Made by a program: the position numbers and the translations under genes
From: Actinacidiphila rubida
Lineage (GTDB): Bacteria > Actinomycetota > Actinomycetes > Streptomycetales > Streptomycetaceae
Assembly (NCBI RefSeq): GCF_900110255.1
Contig: NZ_FODD01000010.1
Coordinates: forward strand, 124,001-188,000
Length of the DNA stretch: 64,000 nucleotides
Reading direction: 5' to 3'
Notes under the pieces: generated by a model
Database searches by the model: none
Told to the model about the DNA's origin: nothing
Seen by the model: the letters and a program-made list of their open reading frames with translations, nothing else
Part shown: positions 1-8,478 of the stretch, one piece after another
How the letters are laid out: each line of letters starts with the position of its first letter
How positions within the stretch are numbered: the first letter of the stretch is position 1

Positions 1-81
1 GGCGCCACCACCAACGCCACCCGACTCCAGATCTGGGACCGCAACACCAACCCCTGGCAGACCTGGCACCTCCCCACCTGA
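1..81 (+). CDS. C-terminal end of a ricin-type (beta-trefoil) lectin domain protein, partial
   Basis: Reading from base 1 gives 26 residues and a TGA at 79-81. The piece contains TRLQIWDRN and ends in WQTWHLPT, the usual pattern of the last repeat of a ricin B-type beta-trefoil carbohydrate-binding domain (xLQIWDxN...QxW). The gene begins outside the window, so its catalytic part, if any, is unknown. In actinomycetes such modules are commonly appended to secreted glycoside hydrolases, which would suit the sugar locus that follows. The family call rests on the short motif only. Confidence 0.6.
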   Translation, partial: GATTNATRLQIWDRNTNPWQTWHLPT

Positions 82-106
82 CCCCCCACCTCCCGACTCG
101 ACGAAG

Positions 107-147
107 CGCCGCCCCCAGCCCCGCGTTTAGTACGGCTGGGGGCGGCG
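107..147 (+). terminator. Rho-independent-type hairpin after the lectin gene
   Basis: A perfect 14-bp inverted repeat (CGCCGCCCCCAGCC at 107-120, complement at 134-147) with a 13-nt loop lies 25 bases after the stop codon. There is no U-tract, which is normal for actinomycete terminators. Confidence 0.85.
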
Positions 148-221
148 TGCGCCGTCGCCGGGGTGATCGGCTCGGATCACGAGCCCTTTGAACAGGGACG
201 ATACGTTCGCCGATGCGAAAC

Positions 222-233
222 TAGAACGTTCTA
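222..233. promoter_or_regulatory. Probable LacI-family operator upstream of the sugar ABC operon
   Basis: TAGAACGTTCTA is a perfect 12-bp palindrome 128 bases upstream of the binding-protein start. It shares the AACGTT core with two sites (8114-8126 and 8265-8277) flanking the LacI gene at 8479. The rest of 148-361 holds no gene; no confident -35/-10 pair was assigned. Confidence 0.65.
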
Positions 234-361
234 TGGACAGGGCCCTCCGTTGCGTCTACGTTAAGCAGCCATCAAGCCGCTTCGCCCGACGACGAGACGT
301 CCGTCGCTGCGCGGCATGCAGTGCGGCGCTTTCCGTTCAGTGACAAGGGAGTGGGATCGGC

Positions 362-1684
362 ATGCGAAGAACAGCACTTGCGGCCACCGGTGCGGTGCTC
401 GTACTGACCCTCGCCGCCTGCGCCGGCAGCGGCTCGGGCAGCGGCGGTTCGTCCTCCGGCACGGTGCCGGTGCCCACCGACCCGTCGAAGGTGACCGGCA
501 CCATCACGGTGCTCACCAACCGGACCGACCAGGTGCAGGACGGCACAACCAAGCGGTACGCGGCGGAGTTCGCCAAGGTCTACCCGCACGTGACGGTGAA
601 GTTCCAGGGCCTCACCGACTACGAGGGCGACGTCAAGATCCGGATGAACAGCAAGAACTACGGCGACGTGCTGTCCATCCCCAACTCCGTTCCCCTCAAG
701 GAGTACCCGACGTTCTTCGCCCCCCTGGGCACCGCCGCGGACCTGTCGAAGACCTACGACTTCACCGACCACGCGACGGTCGGCGGCAAGGTCTACGGCA
801 TCGCCAACATCGGCACCGCGAACGGCTTCGTCTACAACAAGGCCGTCTGGAAGCAGGCCGGCGTCACCACCTGGCCCGCGACACCGCAGCAGTTCCTCGA
901 CGACCTCAAGGCGATCAGGGCCAGGACGGGCGCCACGCCCTACTACACGAACTACCACGACGGCTGGCCCATGACGAACTGGGGCAACGCGCTGGGCTCG
1001 CCCAGCTGCGACCCGGCCGCCAACGACAAGCTCGCCGACACCAAGGAGCCCTGGGCGCCGGGCCAGGACCTCAACGTCGTCGACTCCCTGCTGTTCGACA
1101 TCGTGCACGGCAAGCTCTCCGAGAGCGACCCCGACACGACCAACTGGGAGAACTCCAAGGCGCTGATCGGCACCGGCAAGGTCGCCACCATGTGGCTGGG
1201 CTCCTGGGCCGTGGTGCAGATGCAGGACGCCGCGAAGAAGGCGGGGAGGAATCCGGACGACATCGGCTTCATGCCCTTCCCGGTGCAGAAGGACGGCCAC
1301 TTCTGCTCGGTGGTGCGCCCCGACTACCAGTACGCGGTCAACGTCCACTCCAAGAACAAGGCCGCGGCACGGGCGTGGATCGACTGGTTCGTCAACAAGT
1401 CAGGCGACGCGCAGGCCGCCCTGTCGATCTCCTCGGTGAAGGGCTCCCCGCTGCCCGCCGACCTCAAGCCCTTCCAGGACTCCGGGGCGCGGTTCATCCA
1501 CCTCACCAACGACAAGACCGCGCTCGTCGACGAGATCGACAAGGCGTCGGAGATCGGCATCAACAACCAGGACTACCCGCAGCACATCGTCGACGTCGCC
1601 CGCGGCGCGGCCGGCGGCGACAAGGACAGCGTCTTCAAGGACCTCGACGCGAAGTGGTCCCAGGCCCAGGGCACCCTCGGCTGA
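362..1684 (+). CDS. Sugar ABC transporter substrate-binding lipoprotein
   Basis: A 440-residue extracytoplasmic solute-binding protein of the family serving carbohydrate importers. The N-terminus MRRTALAATG leads into a hydrophobic stretch ending in the lipobox LTLAAC, so Cys20 is the likely lipidated residue, followed by a Gly/Ser linker. The body has the usual layout of this family, with a Trp-rich sugar-contact region in the second half (MWLGSWAVVQMQ). The start is set by the signal peptide and a purine-rich AAGGGAGTGGG just upstream. It heads an operon with two permeases and a beta-mannosidase, so manno-oligosaccharides are the likely ligand (inference). No ATPase is encoded here; a shared MsiK-type ATPase elsewhere would be normal for streptomycetes. 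Confidence 0.9.
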   Translation: MRRTALAATGAVLVLTLAACAGSGSGSGGSSSGTVPVPTDPSKVTGTITVLTNRTDQVQDGTTKRYAAEFAKVYPHVTVKFQGLTDYEGDVKIRMNSKNYGDVLSIPNSVPLKEYPTFFAPLGTAADLSKTYDFTDHATVGGKVYGIANIGTANGFVYNKAVWKQAGVTTWPATPQQFLDDLKAIRARTGATPYYTNYHDGWPMTNWGNALGSPSCDPAANDKLADTKEPWAPGQDLNVVDSLLFDIVHGKLSESDPDTTNWENSKALIGTGKVATMWLGSWAVVQMQDAAKKAGRNPDDIGFMPFPVQKDGHFCSVVRPDYQYAVNVHSKNKAAARAWIDWFVNKSGDAQAALSISSVKGSPLPADLKPFQDSGARFIHLTNDKTALVDEIDKASEIGINNQDYPQHIVDVARGAAGGDKDSVFKDLDAKWSQAQGTLG

Positions 1685-1761
1685 CCGTCCCCTCCGCTCC
1701 CGCTGCTCCGACCCGGCACGGGCCGGGCCGGAGCAGCCCCCCTCCGACGAAGAAGGACCGC

Positions 1762-2736
1762 ATGAGCGCACCGCGGACCGCGGGAAGCCGCACGATCGCC
1801 CGCACCCTGCCGCCGCCGGATGCGACCCGCCCGCGGACCCGGCCGCCGCGCCGCCGGCGAGGCCCGCGGCGCGCGTCCGGCGCCCGGTGGTTCACCCCGT
1901 GGCTGTACCTGCTGGCGCCCCTGGCGCTGCTGGTGACGTTCACCTGGCTGCCCGTGGCGGACATGGTGTCGTACAGCTTCACCGACTGGGACGGCCTCAG
2001 CCCCACCAGCAACTGGGTCGGACTCGCCAACTACACCGACCTGTTCACCCGGCCCCAGTTGTTCCAGGTGTTCTGGGTCAGCCTGTTCTACCTCGCCGCG
2101 TCGGCCGTGCAGATCTGCGCGGCACTGTACTTCGCCACCGTCCTCAGCTTCGACACCCGGCTGCGGAACCTGTTCAAGGGCATCCTGTTCTTCCCCTACC
2201 TGATCAACGGGGTCGCCGTCGGCTTCGTGTTCCTCTACTTCTTCCAGCCCGGCGGCACGCTGGACACCGTCCTGCACTGGTTCGGCGCCGGCCCGCACCT
2301 GTGGCTGGGCAACCCCCACCTGGTCAACACCTCGCTCGCCGGTGTGTCGGTGTGGCGGTTCACGGGCCTGAACATGGTGCTGTTCCTCGGCGCGATCCAG
2401 TCCATCCCTCCGGAGCTCCACGAAGCGGCGGCACTGGACGGCGCGAGCCGCTGGCAGCAGTTCCGCCACGTCATCGCCCCGAGCATCCGGCCGATCATCA
2501 CCCTCAGCGTGATCCTCGCGGTCTCCGGATCGCTGTCGGTGTTCGAGATCCCGTTCATCATGACCGGCGGCTCCAACAACAGCGAGACCTTCGTCATCCA
2601 GACGATCAAGCTCGCCTTCAACTTCAACAAGACCGGCCTCGCGTCGGCCGCGGCGGTGGTGCTGCTGCTCATCGTGCTGCTGGTGACCTGGCTGCAGCGC
2701 GTGCTGTTTCCCGACGAGAGGGTGGAGCGGTCATGA
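1762..2736 (+). CDS. Sugar ABC transporter permease (MalF/UgpA type)
   Basis: A 324-residue inner-membrane permease. It has a basic Arg/Pro-rich cytoplasmic N-terminus of about 40 residues, then six predicted membrane segments. The cytoplasmic EAA loop, EAAALDGASRWQQF, contacts the ATPase. ATG at 1762 follows AGAAGGA with suitable spacing. Its stop overlaps the next permease start (ATGA at 2733-2736), indicating translational coupling. It forms the membrane pore with the following gene for import of the sugar bound by the preceding lipoprotein. Confidence 0.92.
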   Translation: MSAPRTAGSRTIARTLPPPDATRPRTRPPRRRRGPRRASGARWFTPWLYLLAPLALLVTFTWLPVADMVSYSFTDWDGLSPTSNWVGLANYTDLFTRPQLFQVFWVSLFYLAASAVQICAALYFATVLSFDTRLRNLFKGILFFPYLINGVAVGFVFLYFFQPGGTLDTVLHWFGAGPHLWLGNPHLVNTSLAGVSVWRFTGLNMVLFLGAIQSIPPELHEAAALDGASRWQQFRHVIAPSIRPIITLSVILAVSGSLSVFEIPFIMTGGSNNSETFVIQTIKLAFNFNKTGLASAAAVVLLLIVLLVTWLQRVLFPDERVERS

Positions 2737-3620
2737 CCGTGCTCGGCAGTCCCGCCGCGACCCGGGCACCACGGTCCCGCGGCCGCTCGATGCCGGCGCG
2801 CGGCCGGGCCGCGGTGGTCCTGAAGTACCTGTCGCTGGTGCTGGCGAGCGCCGTCGTGGTGGTGCCGCTGGCCGCGATACTGCTCACGTCCCTGCGCACC
2901 AGCCGGGAGATGGCGGACGGCGGCGCGCTGGCCGCGCCGCACGACTGGTTCAACCTGCACAACTACGCCGTGGCGTTCACCGACGGGCACATGCTGCGGG
3001 CCCTGGGCAACACGGCGTTCATCCTGGTGTTCTCCGTGTCCGGCACAGTACTGATCGGCTCGATGACGGCGTACGCCATCGACCGCTTCCAGTTCCGCCT
3101 CAAGAAGCTCGTGATGGCGCTGTTCCTGATCGCGTCGCTGGTCCCCAGCGTGACCACCCAGGTCGCTACGTACCAGATCGTCAACCGGCTCGGCGTGATG
3201 GACACCCGCTGGGCGCCGGTGCTGCTCTACACGGGCACCGACATCGTCTCCATCTACATCTTCCTGCAGTTCATCCGGTCCATCCCGATCTCGCTGGACG
3301 AGGCGGCCCGGCTCGACGGCGCCAACTCCTTCACCATCTACCGGCGGATCATCCTCCCGCTGCTGAAGCCCGCCATCGCCACCGTGGTGATCGTCAAGGG
3401 TGTCGCCATCTACAACGACTTCTACATCCCCTTCCTCTACATGCCCGACGACAACCTCGGCACCATCTCCACCTCGCTGTTCCGGTTCAAGGGGCCCTAC
3501 GGCGCCCACTGGGAGGTCATCTCCGCCGGAGCCGCGCTGGTCATCGTGCCCAGCCTCGTCGTCTTCCTGGCCCTGCAGCGCTTCATCTACAACGGCTTCG
3601 CCTCCGGCGCCACCAAGTGA
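2733..3620 (+). CDS. Sugar ABC transporter permease (MalG type)
   Basis: A 295-residue permease, the second membrane subunit of the importer. A short Arg-rich N-terminus precedes six membrane segments, and the EAA loop reads DEAARLDGANSFTIY. Its start overlaps the upstream stop by four bases. After the stop comes a 71-base gap to the beta-mannosidase, which is still in the same orientation with no terminator between, so all four genes are probably one transcript. Confidence 0.92.
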   Translation: MTVLGSPAATRAPRSRGRSMPARGRAAVVLKYLSLVLASAVVVVPLAAILLTSLRTSREMADGGALAAPHDWFNLHNYAVAFTDGHMLRALGNTAFILVFSVSGTVLIGSMTAYAIDRFQFRLKKLVMALFLIASLVPSVTTQVATYQIVNRLGVMDTRWAPVLLYTGTDIVSIYIFLQFIRSIPISLDEAARLDGANSFTIYRRIILPLLKPAIATVVIVKGVAIYNDFYIPFLYMPDDNLGTISTSLFRFKGPYGAHWEVISAGAALVIVPSLVVFLALQRFIYNGFASGATK

Positions 3621-3691
3621 CGCGCCGCCGCCCGCCGGCCACCGCATCCCTCCCCTCGACTGCCGAGCCCTCCGGGGCCCAAGGAGACCGC

Positions 3692-6196
3692 ATGAAGGTC
3701 AGCACGCCGCTCACCCGCGGCTGGACCCTGCGCCTGGACACCTCCAGGCACCACCCCGCGCAGGCCCCCGCCGCCCTCGCCGCGGGCGCACCCGTGGCCG
3801 CGACGGTTCCCGGCTGCGTGCACACCGATCTGCTGACTGCGGGCCTGATCCCCGACCCCTTCCTCGACCGCAACGAGACCGCCGTGGCGTGGGTCGGCCG
3901 GGCCGACTGGACCTACACCACGAGTCTCCCCGAGGGCGACGACGGCCACGAGCGGACCGACCTGGTCTTCGACGGCCTCGACACCGTCGCCGAGATCCGC
4001 CTCGGCGCCACCGTGCTCGGCCGCACCCGCAACATGCACCGCTCGTACCGTTTCGACGTCACGCGGGCCCTGAGCGCCGAACCCGGTCCCCTCACCGTGG
4101 CGTTCACCTCGGCATACGTGGAGGCCGAGGCGGTCCGGGCCCGGCTGGGCGACCGGCCCGGCCCCTACACCGAGCCGTTCCCGTTCGTCCGCAAGATGGC
4201 CTGCGCGTTCGGCTGGGACTGGGGCCCGACGCTCCCCACCGCGGGCCTGTGGCGCCGGCCGCGGCTCGAGCGCTGGTCGACCGCCCGGCTCGCCGAGGTC
4301 CGTCCCGAGGTGACGGTCGGCGAGGACGGCGCCGGAATCGTTTCCGTGCACGTCGACGTGGAGCGCGCCGCGAGCGGCACCGGCCGCGGCGTCCACCTCG
4401 CCCTGACCGTCGGCGGGGTCGAGACGCGCGCCGTCGTCCCCGCGGGCACCGACCGGGCGACACTGCGGGCACGGGTGCCAGGCGCCGCACGGTGGTGGCC
4501 GCGCGGCCAGGGCGAACAGGCCCGGTACGCCTGCACGGTCACGCTCGCCGACGACGAGGGCGCGCCGCTCGACACCTGGGAACGGTCGGTGGGCTTCCGC
4601 ACCGTCGAGCTCGACACGGCCGCCGACGAGCACGGCAGCGCCTTCACCCTCGTGGTGAACGGCACGCCGCTGTTCGCCCGCGGCGTCAACTGGATCCCCG
4701 ACGACGTCTTCCCCTCGCGCGTCACGCCCGAGCGCTACCGGCGGCGCCTGGAGCAGGCCGCCGCGGCCGGCGTCGACCTGGTCCGGGTGTGGGGCGGCGG
4801 CATCTATGAGAGCGAGGACTTCTACGACGCCTGCGACGAACTGGGCCTGATGGTGTGGCAGGACTTCCCGTTCGCGTGCGCCGCCTACCCGGAGGAGGAG
4901 CCGCTGCGCTCGGAGGTCGAGGCGGAGGCCCGGGAGAACGTCGTCCGGCTGATGCCCCACCCGTCGCTGGTCCTGTGGAACGGCAACAACGAGAACCTGT
5001 GGGGCTTCCGCGACTGGGGCTGGGAGGCCGAACTGGCCGGTGCGTCCTGGGGCGAGGGCTACTACCTCGACGTGCTGCCCCGCATCGTCGCCGAGGCCGA
5101 CCCCACCCGGCCGTACTGGGCCGGCAGCCCCTGGTCCGGCTCCCGCGACCTGCACCCCAACGACCCGGGCCACGGCACCGCCCACTCCTGGGACGTCTGG
5201 AACCGCCTCGACTACTCCGCCTACCTCGACGACGTCCCGCGCTTCGTCGCCGAGTTCGGCTGGCAGGCACCGCCCGCCCGCGCCACCCTGCGCCGCGCCC
5301 TGAGCGACGACCCGCCGGCCGCGGACTCGCCCGGCATGCTGCACCACCAGAAGGCCGAGGACGGCAACAGCAAGCTCGCCCGCGGACTGGCCCGCCACTT
5401 CCCGGCGCCCGCCGACTTCGACACCTGGCACTACCTCACCCAGGTCACCCAGGCCCGGGCCGTGGCCACCGGCGTCGAACACTGGCGATCCCACTGGCCG
5501 CGCTGCGCCGGAACGATCCTGTGGCAGCTCAACGACTGCTGGCCGGTGACCTCCTGGTCCGCCGTCGACGGCGACGGCCGCGAGAAGCCGCTCTACCACG
5601 AGCTCGGACGCCTCTACGCCGACCGCCTGCTCACGTTGCAGCAACGCGGGGGACGCCTGGTACTGGCCGCCGTCAACCAGAGCGCCGAGGCCTGGAGCGG
5701 CGAGGCGCGGGTGCGCCGGGCCGACGCCCACAACGGTCCCGTCGCCGAGGGCCGCGTCGCCCTGCGGGTCGCCGCGCGCTCGGTGCAGCTGATCGACCTG
5801 CCGGACGCGGTCACGGCCGTCGGCGACCCGCGGCGCGAGTTCCTCGTCGCGGACGCGGACGGGCTGCGCGCGGTCCACTTCCCCGTCCCCGACCACGCGT
5901 TCGCGTACCCCGTCGCCGAGATCAGCACCCAGGTGACGCCCCGGGAGGACGGCGCACGCGTGACGGTCACCGCGCACACCCTGGTCCGCGACCTGCTGCT
6001 CCAGGCCGACCGGCTGCATCCGGACGCCCGCACGGACCGGGGACTGGTCACCCTTCTGCCCGGCGAGAGCGCCGAGTTCACGGTCACCGGCTGGAACGGC
6101 GGGGAGAGCGACGGGGGAGCGGACGCGCTCGCCACGGCACTGCGCTGCGTCAACGCCACGGGCGCGGCCGACCCGGTCGCCGATCCGGTGAGGTGA
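3692..6196 (+). CDS. Beta-mannosidase, glycoside hydrolase family 2
   Basis: An 834-residue cytoplasmic enzyme without a signal peptide, expected to release mannose from the non-reducing end of beta-1,4-manno-oligosaccharides. The GH2 order is visible: N-terminal jelly-roll domain (VPGCVHTDL, then WTYTT), Ig-like domain, then a TIM barrel. The barrel has the acid/base motif WNGNNEN (Glu434) and the nucleophile motif VAEFGW (Glu521), both typical of beta-mannosidases rather than beta-galactosidases. FAFGWDWGPT-like wording (CAFGWDWGPTL, about 171-181) is also characteristic. The start at 3692 follows AAGGAG. It lies directly after the importer genes, so imported oligosaccharides are probably cleaved inside the cell. 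GH2 exo-glucosaminidases are the main alternative. Confidence 0.9.
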   Translation: MKVSTPLTRGWTLRLDTSRHHPAQAPAALAAGAPVAATVPGCVHTDLLTAGLIPDPFLDRNETAVAWVGRADWTYTTSLPEGDDGHERTDLVFDGLDTVAEIRLGATVLGRTRNMHRSYRFDVTRALSAEPGPLTVAFTSAYVEAEAVRARLGDRPGPYTEPFPFVRKMACAFGWDWGPTLPTAGLWRRPRLERWSTARLAEVRPEVTVGEDGAGIVSVHVDVERAASGTGRGVHLALTVGGVETRAVVPAGTDRATLRARVPGAARWWPRGQGEQARYACTVTLADDEGAPLDTWERSVGFRTVELDTAADEHGSAFTLVVNGTPLFARGVNWIPDDVFPSRVTPERYRRRLEQAAAAGVDLVRVWGGGIYESEDFYDACDELGLMVWQDFPFACAAYPEEEPLRSEVEAEARENVVRLMPHPSLVLWNGNNENLWGFRDWGWEAELAGASWGEGYYLDVLPRIVAEADPTRPYWAGSPWSGSRDLHPNDPGHGTAHSWDVWNRLDYSAYLDDVPRFVAEFGWQAPPARATLRRALSDDPPAADSPGMLHHQKAEDGNSKLARGLARHFPAPADFDTWHYLTQVTQARAVATGVEHWRSHWPRCAGTILWQLNDCWPVTSWSAVDGDGREKPLYHELGRLYADRLLTLQQRGGRLVLAAVNQSAEAWSGEARVRRADAHNGPVAEGRVALRVAARSVQLIDLPDAVTAVGDPRREFLVADADGLRAVHFPVPDHAFAYPVAEISTQVTPREDGARVTVTAHTLVRDLLLQADRLHPDARTDRGLVTLLPGESAEFTVTGWNGGESDGGADALATALRCVNATGAADPVADPVR

Positions 6197-6217
6197 CGGG
6201 CACCGGCCCGGCAGAAC

Positions 6218-6254
6218 CGCGGCGCGTGACGATCCCGGATCGTCACGCGCCGCG
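6218..6254. terminator. Bidirectional hairpin between beta-mannosidase and ROK genes
   Basis: An 18-bp perfect inverted repeat with a one-base centre (arms 6218-6235 and 6237-6254) sits between convergent genes and can stop transcription from both sides. Confidence 0.85.
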
Positions 6255-6292
6255 CGGCGTCCGCGCTCCGTCGGGCGGCTGGGGGCCGCGCC

Positions 6293-7285
6293 CTATCCGG
6301 CGGCTCCGGCGGGCCGCAGGTCCGCCGCGATCAGCGCGGCCCCGATCAGACCGGCGTCGGCGCGCAGCGCGGCCACCTCGACGCGCACCCCCGCGGCGAA
6401 CGGCAGCACCGCGTAGGACGCCAGGTGGCGGCGCAGGGGAGGGAAGAGGACGTCGTGCGCCTCGGCCACCCCGCCGCCGATCACGGCGACCTCGATCTCC
6501 ACGAGCGTCGCCACCCCCGCGATGGCGGCGGCCAGGGCCCGCGCGGACGTGTCGAACGACGCGAGGGCCGTGGCGTTCCCCGCGCGGGCGTCGGCGGCGA
6601 GCGCGGCACCGTCCGGGGCGCCCGACGGCTGCCAGCCGTTCCGCAGCGCCCGCCTCGTCAGGGCGGTGCCGCTGGCCAGTTGCTCGAGACAGCCGCGGGC
6701 GCCGCACACGCACGGATCGCCGAGCAGGTCGACGGTGACGTGCCCGAGATGGCCGGCGTTGCCGGTCGGGCCGTTGCGCACGGCGCCGTCCAGCACCAGG
6801 CCGGCGCCCACCCCGGTGGACACCACCATGCACAGCGCGTCGCGGCAGCCGCGTGCTGCGCCCAGCCGGTGCTCGGCCGCCGTCATGGCCACCGCGTCGC
6901 CGCACAGGACCAGCGCGAGCCCGGCGGCCTGCGGCAGTCCGCGCACCCGGTCGATCAGCGGAAAGCCGCGCCACCCGGGGATGTTGACCGGACTCACCAG
7001 CCCGCGCGAGATGTCGACCGGCCCGGCGCTGGCGATCCCGAGCGACCGCACGCGCGCCCACTGCGGCAGCGCGGCCAGTTGCTCCAGCACCGCGCGCACG
7101 GCCAGGAACACGTCCTCGGGGCCGCCGCCGGGAGGGGTCCGCCGCCGGGCGCGCGCGAGGACGGTCCCGTCCGCGTCGAGCACCGCCCCGGCGATCTTGG
7201 TGCCGCCGATGTCGAGGGCGGCCAGCAGCCGGTCGCCGGCCGGCGGGCGGGAGGCGTGCGAGGCCCCGGGAGCGCTGATGACCAT
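6293..7285 (-). CDS. ROK-family sugar kinase
   Basis: A 330-residue ROK (repressor, ORF, kinase) protein. It has the ATP-binding loop LDIGGTKIAGAVL near residue 25. The zinc-binding signature CVCGARGCLEQLASG fits an active kinase, and there is no N-terminal helix-turn-helix, so this is an enzyme and not a repressor. Probable role: phosphorylation of glucose, fructose or mannose released in the cytoplasm. With the beta-mannosidase next door, mannose or glucose kinase activity is the natural guess. ATG at 7285 has GGAGA upstream; earlier in-frame residues look non-coding. It is the second gene of a two-gene unit behind the alpha/beta hydrolase. Confidence 0.88.
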   Translation of the reverse strand: MVISAPGASHASRPPAGDRLLAALDIGGTKIAGAVLDADGTVLARARRRTPPGGGPEDVFLAVRAVLEQLAALPQWARVRSLGIASAGPVDISRGLVSPVNIPGWRGFPLIDRVRGLPQAAGLALVLCGDAVAMTAAEHRLGAARGCRDALCMVVSTGVGAGLVLDGAVRNGPTGNAGHLGHVTVDLLGDPCVCGARGCLEQLASGTALTRRALRNGWQPSGAPDGAALAADARAGNATALASFDTSARALAAAIAGVATLVEIEVAVIGGGVAEAHDVLFPPLRRHLASYAVLPFAAGVRVEVAALRADAGLIGAALIAADLRPAGAAG

Positions 7286-7350
7286 GGCTGTTTCTCCGTC
7301 CGGATCAGGAAGTCGGGGCGAGGGAAGGCACGACGGCAGGGGCACGCCGT

Positions 7351-8052
7351 TCAGATCCAGCCGGACAGCGCGGCCATGAACCCGGCGAAGTCGTCACGAT
7401 GGATCGAGTGCCCCGCGCCGGGCACCGTGCGGAGCGCGAACCCCCGTGTCCGCAACCGCTCCTGCCCGTCCGGGGGGACGCGCTCGCTGGGATCGGCGAG
7501 CAGCACCAGGGAGGGCACGGGCGCCGACCCCGGGAGGCCGGGCGGCGGCCGGAGCACCGCGAGCGTCTCCGGATCCCACAGCTCCAGGCAGCGGACCTCG
7601 TCGTCCACGGCCGCGTCCTCCCAACGCGGGTTGGCCGCGCGGATCTCCTCCCGCGTGGCGTGCTTGTACGCGCGGGCGCCCGACAGGTCGTGGGGCTCGG
7701 TGCGCCACGCGGGATCGCTGTAGACCGCCCGGCGGACCGCCAGCCCGCCGCGGACCGCCCGCTCCAGCACGAGCGCGCCCAGCGAGTGGCCGATCGCCAG
7801 GTCCGCGCCGCCCGGGCACGTCCCCGCCACGGCGCGCGCCATCGCGTCCAGGCGGTAGGCGCCCGCGCCGGCCGGGTCCGCGGCGCGCGGACTGCGGCCG
7901 TGGCCGGGCAGGTCGGGGGCCAGCACGCGGTAGCCGCGCCCGGCCAGTTCCACGCCGACCCGGGACCAGGTGCGGTGGTCCGCCATCATGCCGTGGACCA
8001 GCAGCGCCACCGGACCGCCGGCGGCGCCCCAGCTGTGTGTCGCCAGCTGCAT
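7351..8052 (-). CDS. Alpha/beta hydrolase
   Basis: A 233-residue single-domain alpha/beta hydrolase with oxyanion-hole HGMM (residues 20-23), nucleophile elbow GHSLG (Ser90) and a C-terminal catalytic histidine in GAGHSIH. There is no signal peptide. The substrate is unknown. Its place between a ROK kinase and a LacI-type operator suggests a job in the sugar locus, perhaps removing acetyl groups from imported mannan oligosaccharides, but nothing in the sequence shows this. Transcription probably starts at the promoter at 8122-8151, which is overlapped by an operator. Confidence 0.85.
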   Translation of the reverse strand: MQLATHSWGAAGGPVALLVHGMMADHRTWSRVGVELAGRGYRVLAPDLPGHGRSPRAADPAGAGAYRLDAMARAVAGTCPGGADLAIGHSLGALVLERAVRGGLAVRRAVYSDPAWRTEPHDLSGARAYKHATREEIRAANPRWEDAAVDDEVRCLELWDPETLAVLRPPPGLPGSAPVPSLVLLADPSERVPPDGQERLRTRGFALRTVPGAGHSIHRDDFAGFMAALSGWI

Positions 8053-8113
8053 CTCGTCGTCGTCTCCCAGGGTCGTGGAGGGCCGGCCGGCCGCGGCCCG
8101 GCAATCCGTCTTC

Positions 8114-8151
8114 TCGAACGTTTTATAGAGGCAAGGCGGGCGTGCCGTCTA
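8114..8151 (-). promoter_or_regulatory. Promoter with overlapping LacI-type operator for the hydrolase-ROK unit
   Basis: On the minus strand TAGACG (8151-8146) and TATAAA (8127-8122) are separated by 18 bases and resemble a vegetative promoter. The operator TCGAACGTTTTAT (plus-strand 8114-8126) covers the -10 box and is the exact inverse of the site at 8265-8277. Confidence 0.6.
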
Positions 8152-8264
8152 CCGCGTGCCGCGGACTGACCGGAGTCCGCACGGTGCGGGCCGGTCGCGG
8201 TCACCGGCGGTCCCGCCGCTCGGACCAGGTGATCGCTTGGGGGAGGGGCTGCGGAGAGGTGGTG

Positions 8265-8277
8265 ATAAAACGTTCGA
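8265..8277. promoter_or_regulatory. LacI-type operator upstream of the LacI gene
   Basis: ATAAAACGTTCGA matches the reverse complement of the site at 8114-8126 in all 13 positions; the two centres are 151 bases apart. The 8053-8478 stretch between the divergent genes has no coding sequence beyond these sites. Autoregulation by the 8479 repressor is the likely meaning. Confidence 0.6.
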
Positions 8278-8478
8278 CTACGTGAGGCGTGAGAGGCGCG
8301 CTCCGCCGTCCGCAGCCGCTGGTGGGCCGCTACATAGAGCCGTGGTGCTCCCTTCGACCAGCGGCTATTGTGGGCCCGTGCCGTCCGGTTCCTGCAGGGC
8401 GGGGAACGCGTGAACTCGCGCGCTCTACCGCGAGGGCCGGTCCGGCGCTCGGGCAACGACGTGAAGGTGGACATCCTG

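Noticed and set aside
3587..6019. An 810-codon open frame antisense to the beta-mannosidase gene
   Set aside because: It is a shadow of GC-rich third positions: Arg/Gly/Val-rich, no ribosome-binding site, no family likeness, while the plus strand has a complete GH2 enzyme.
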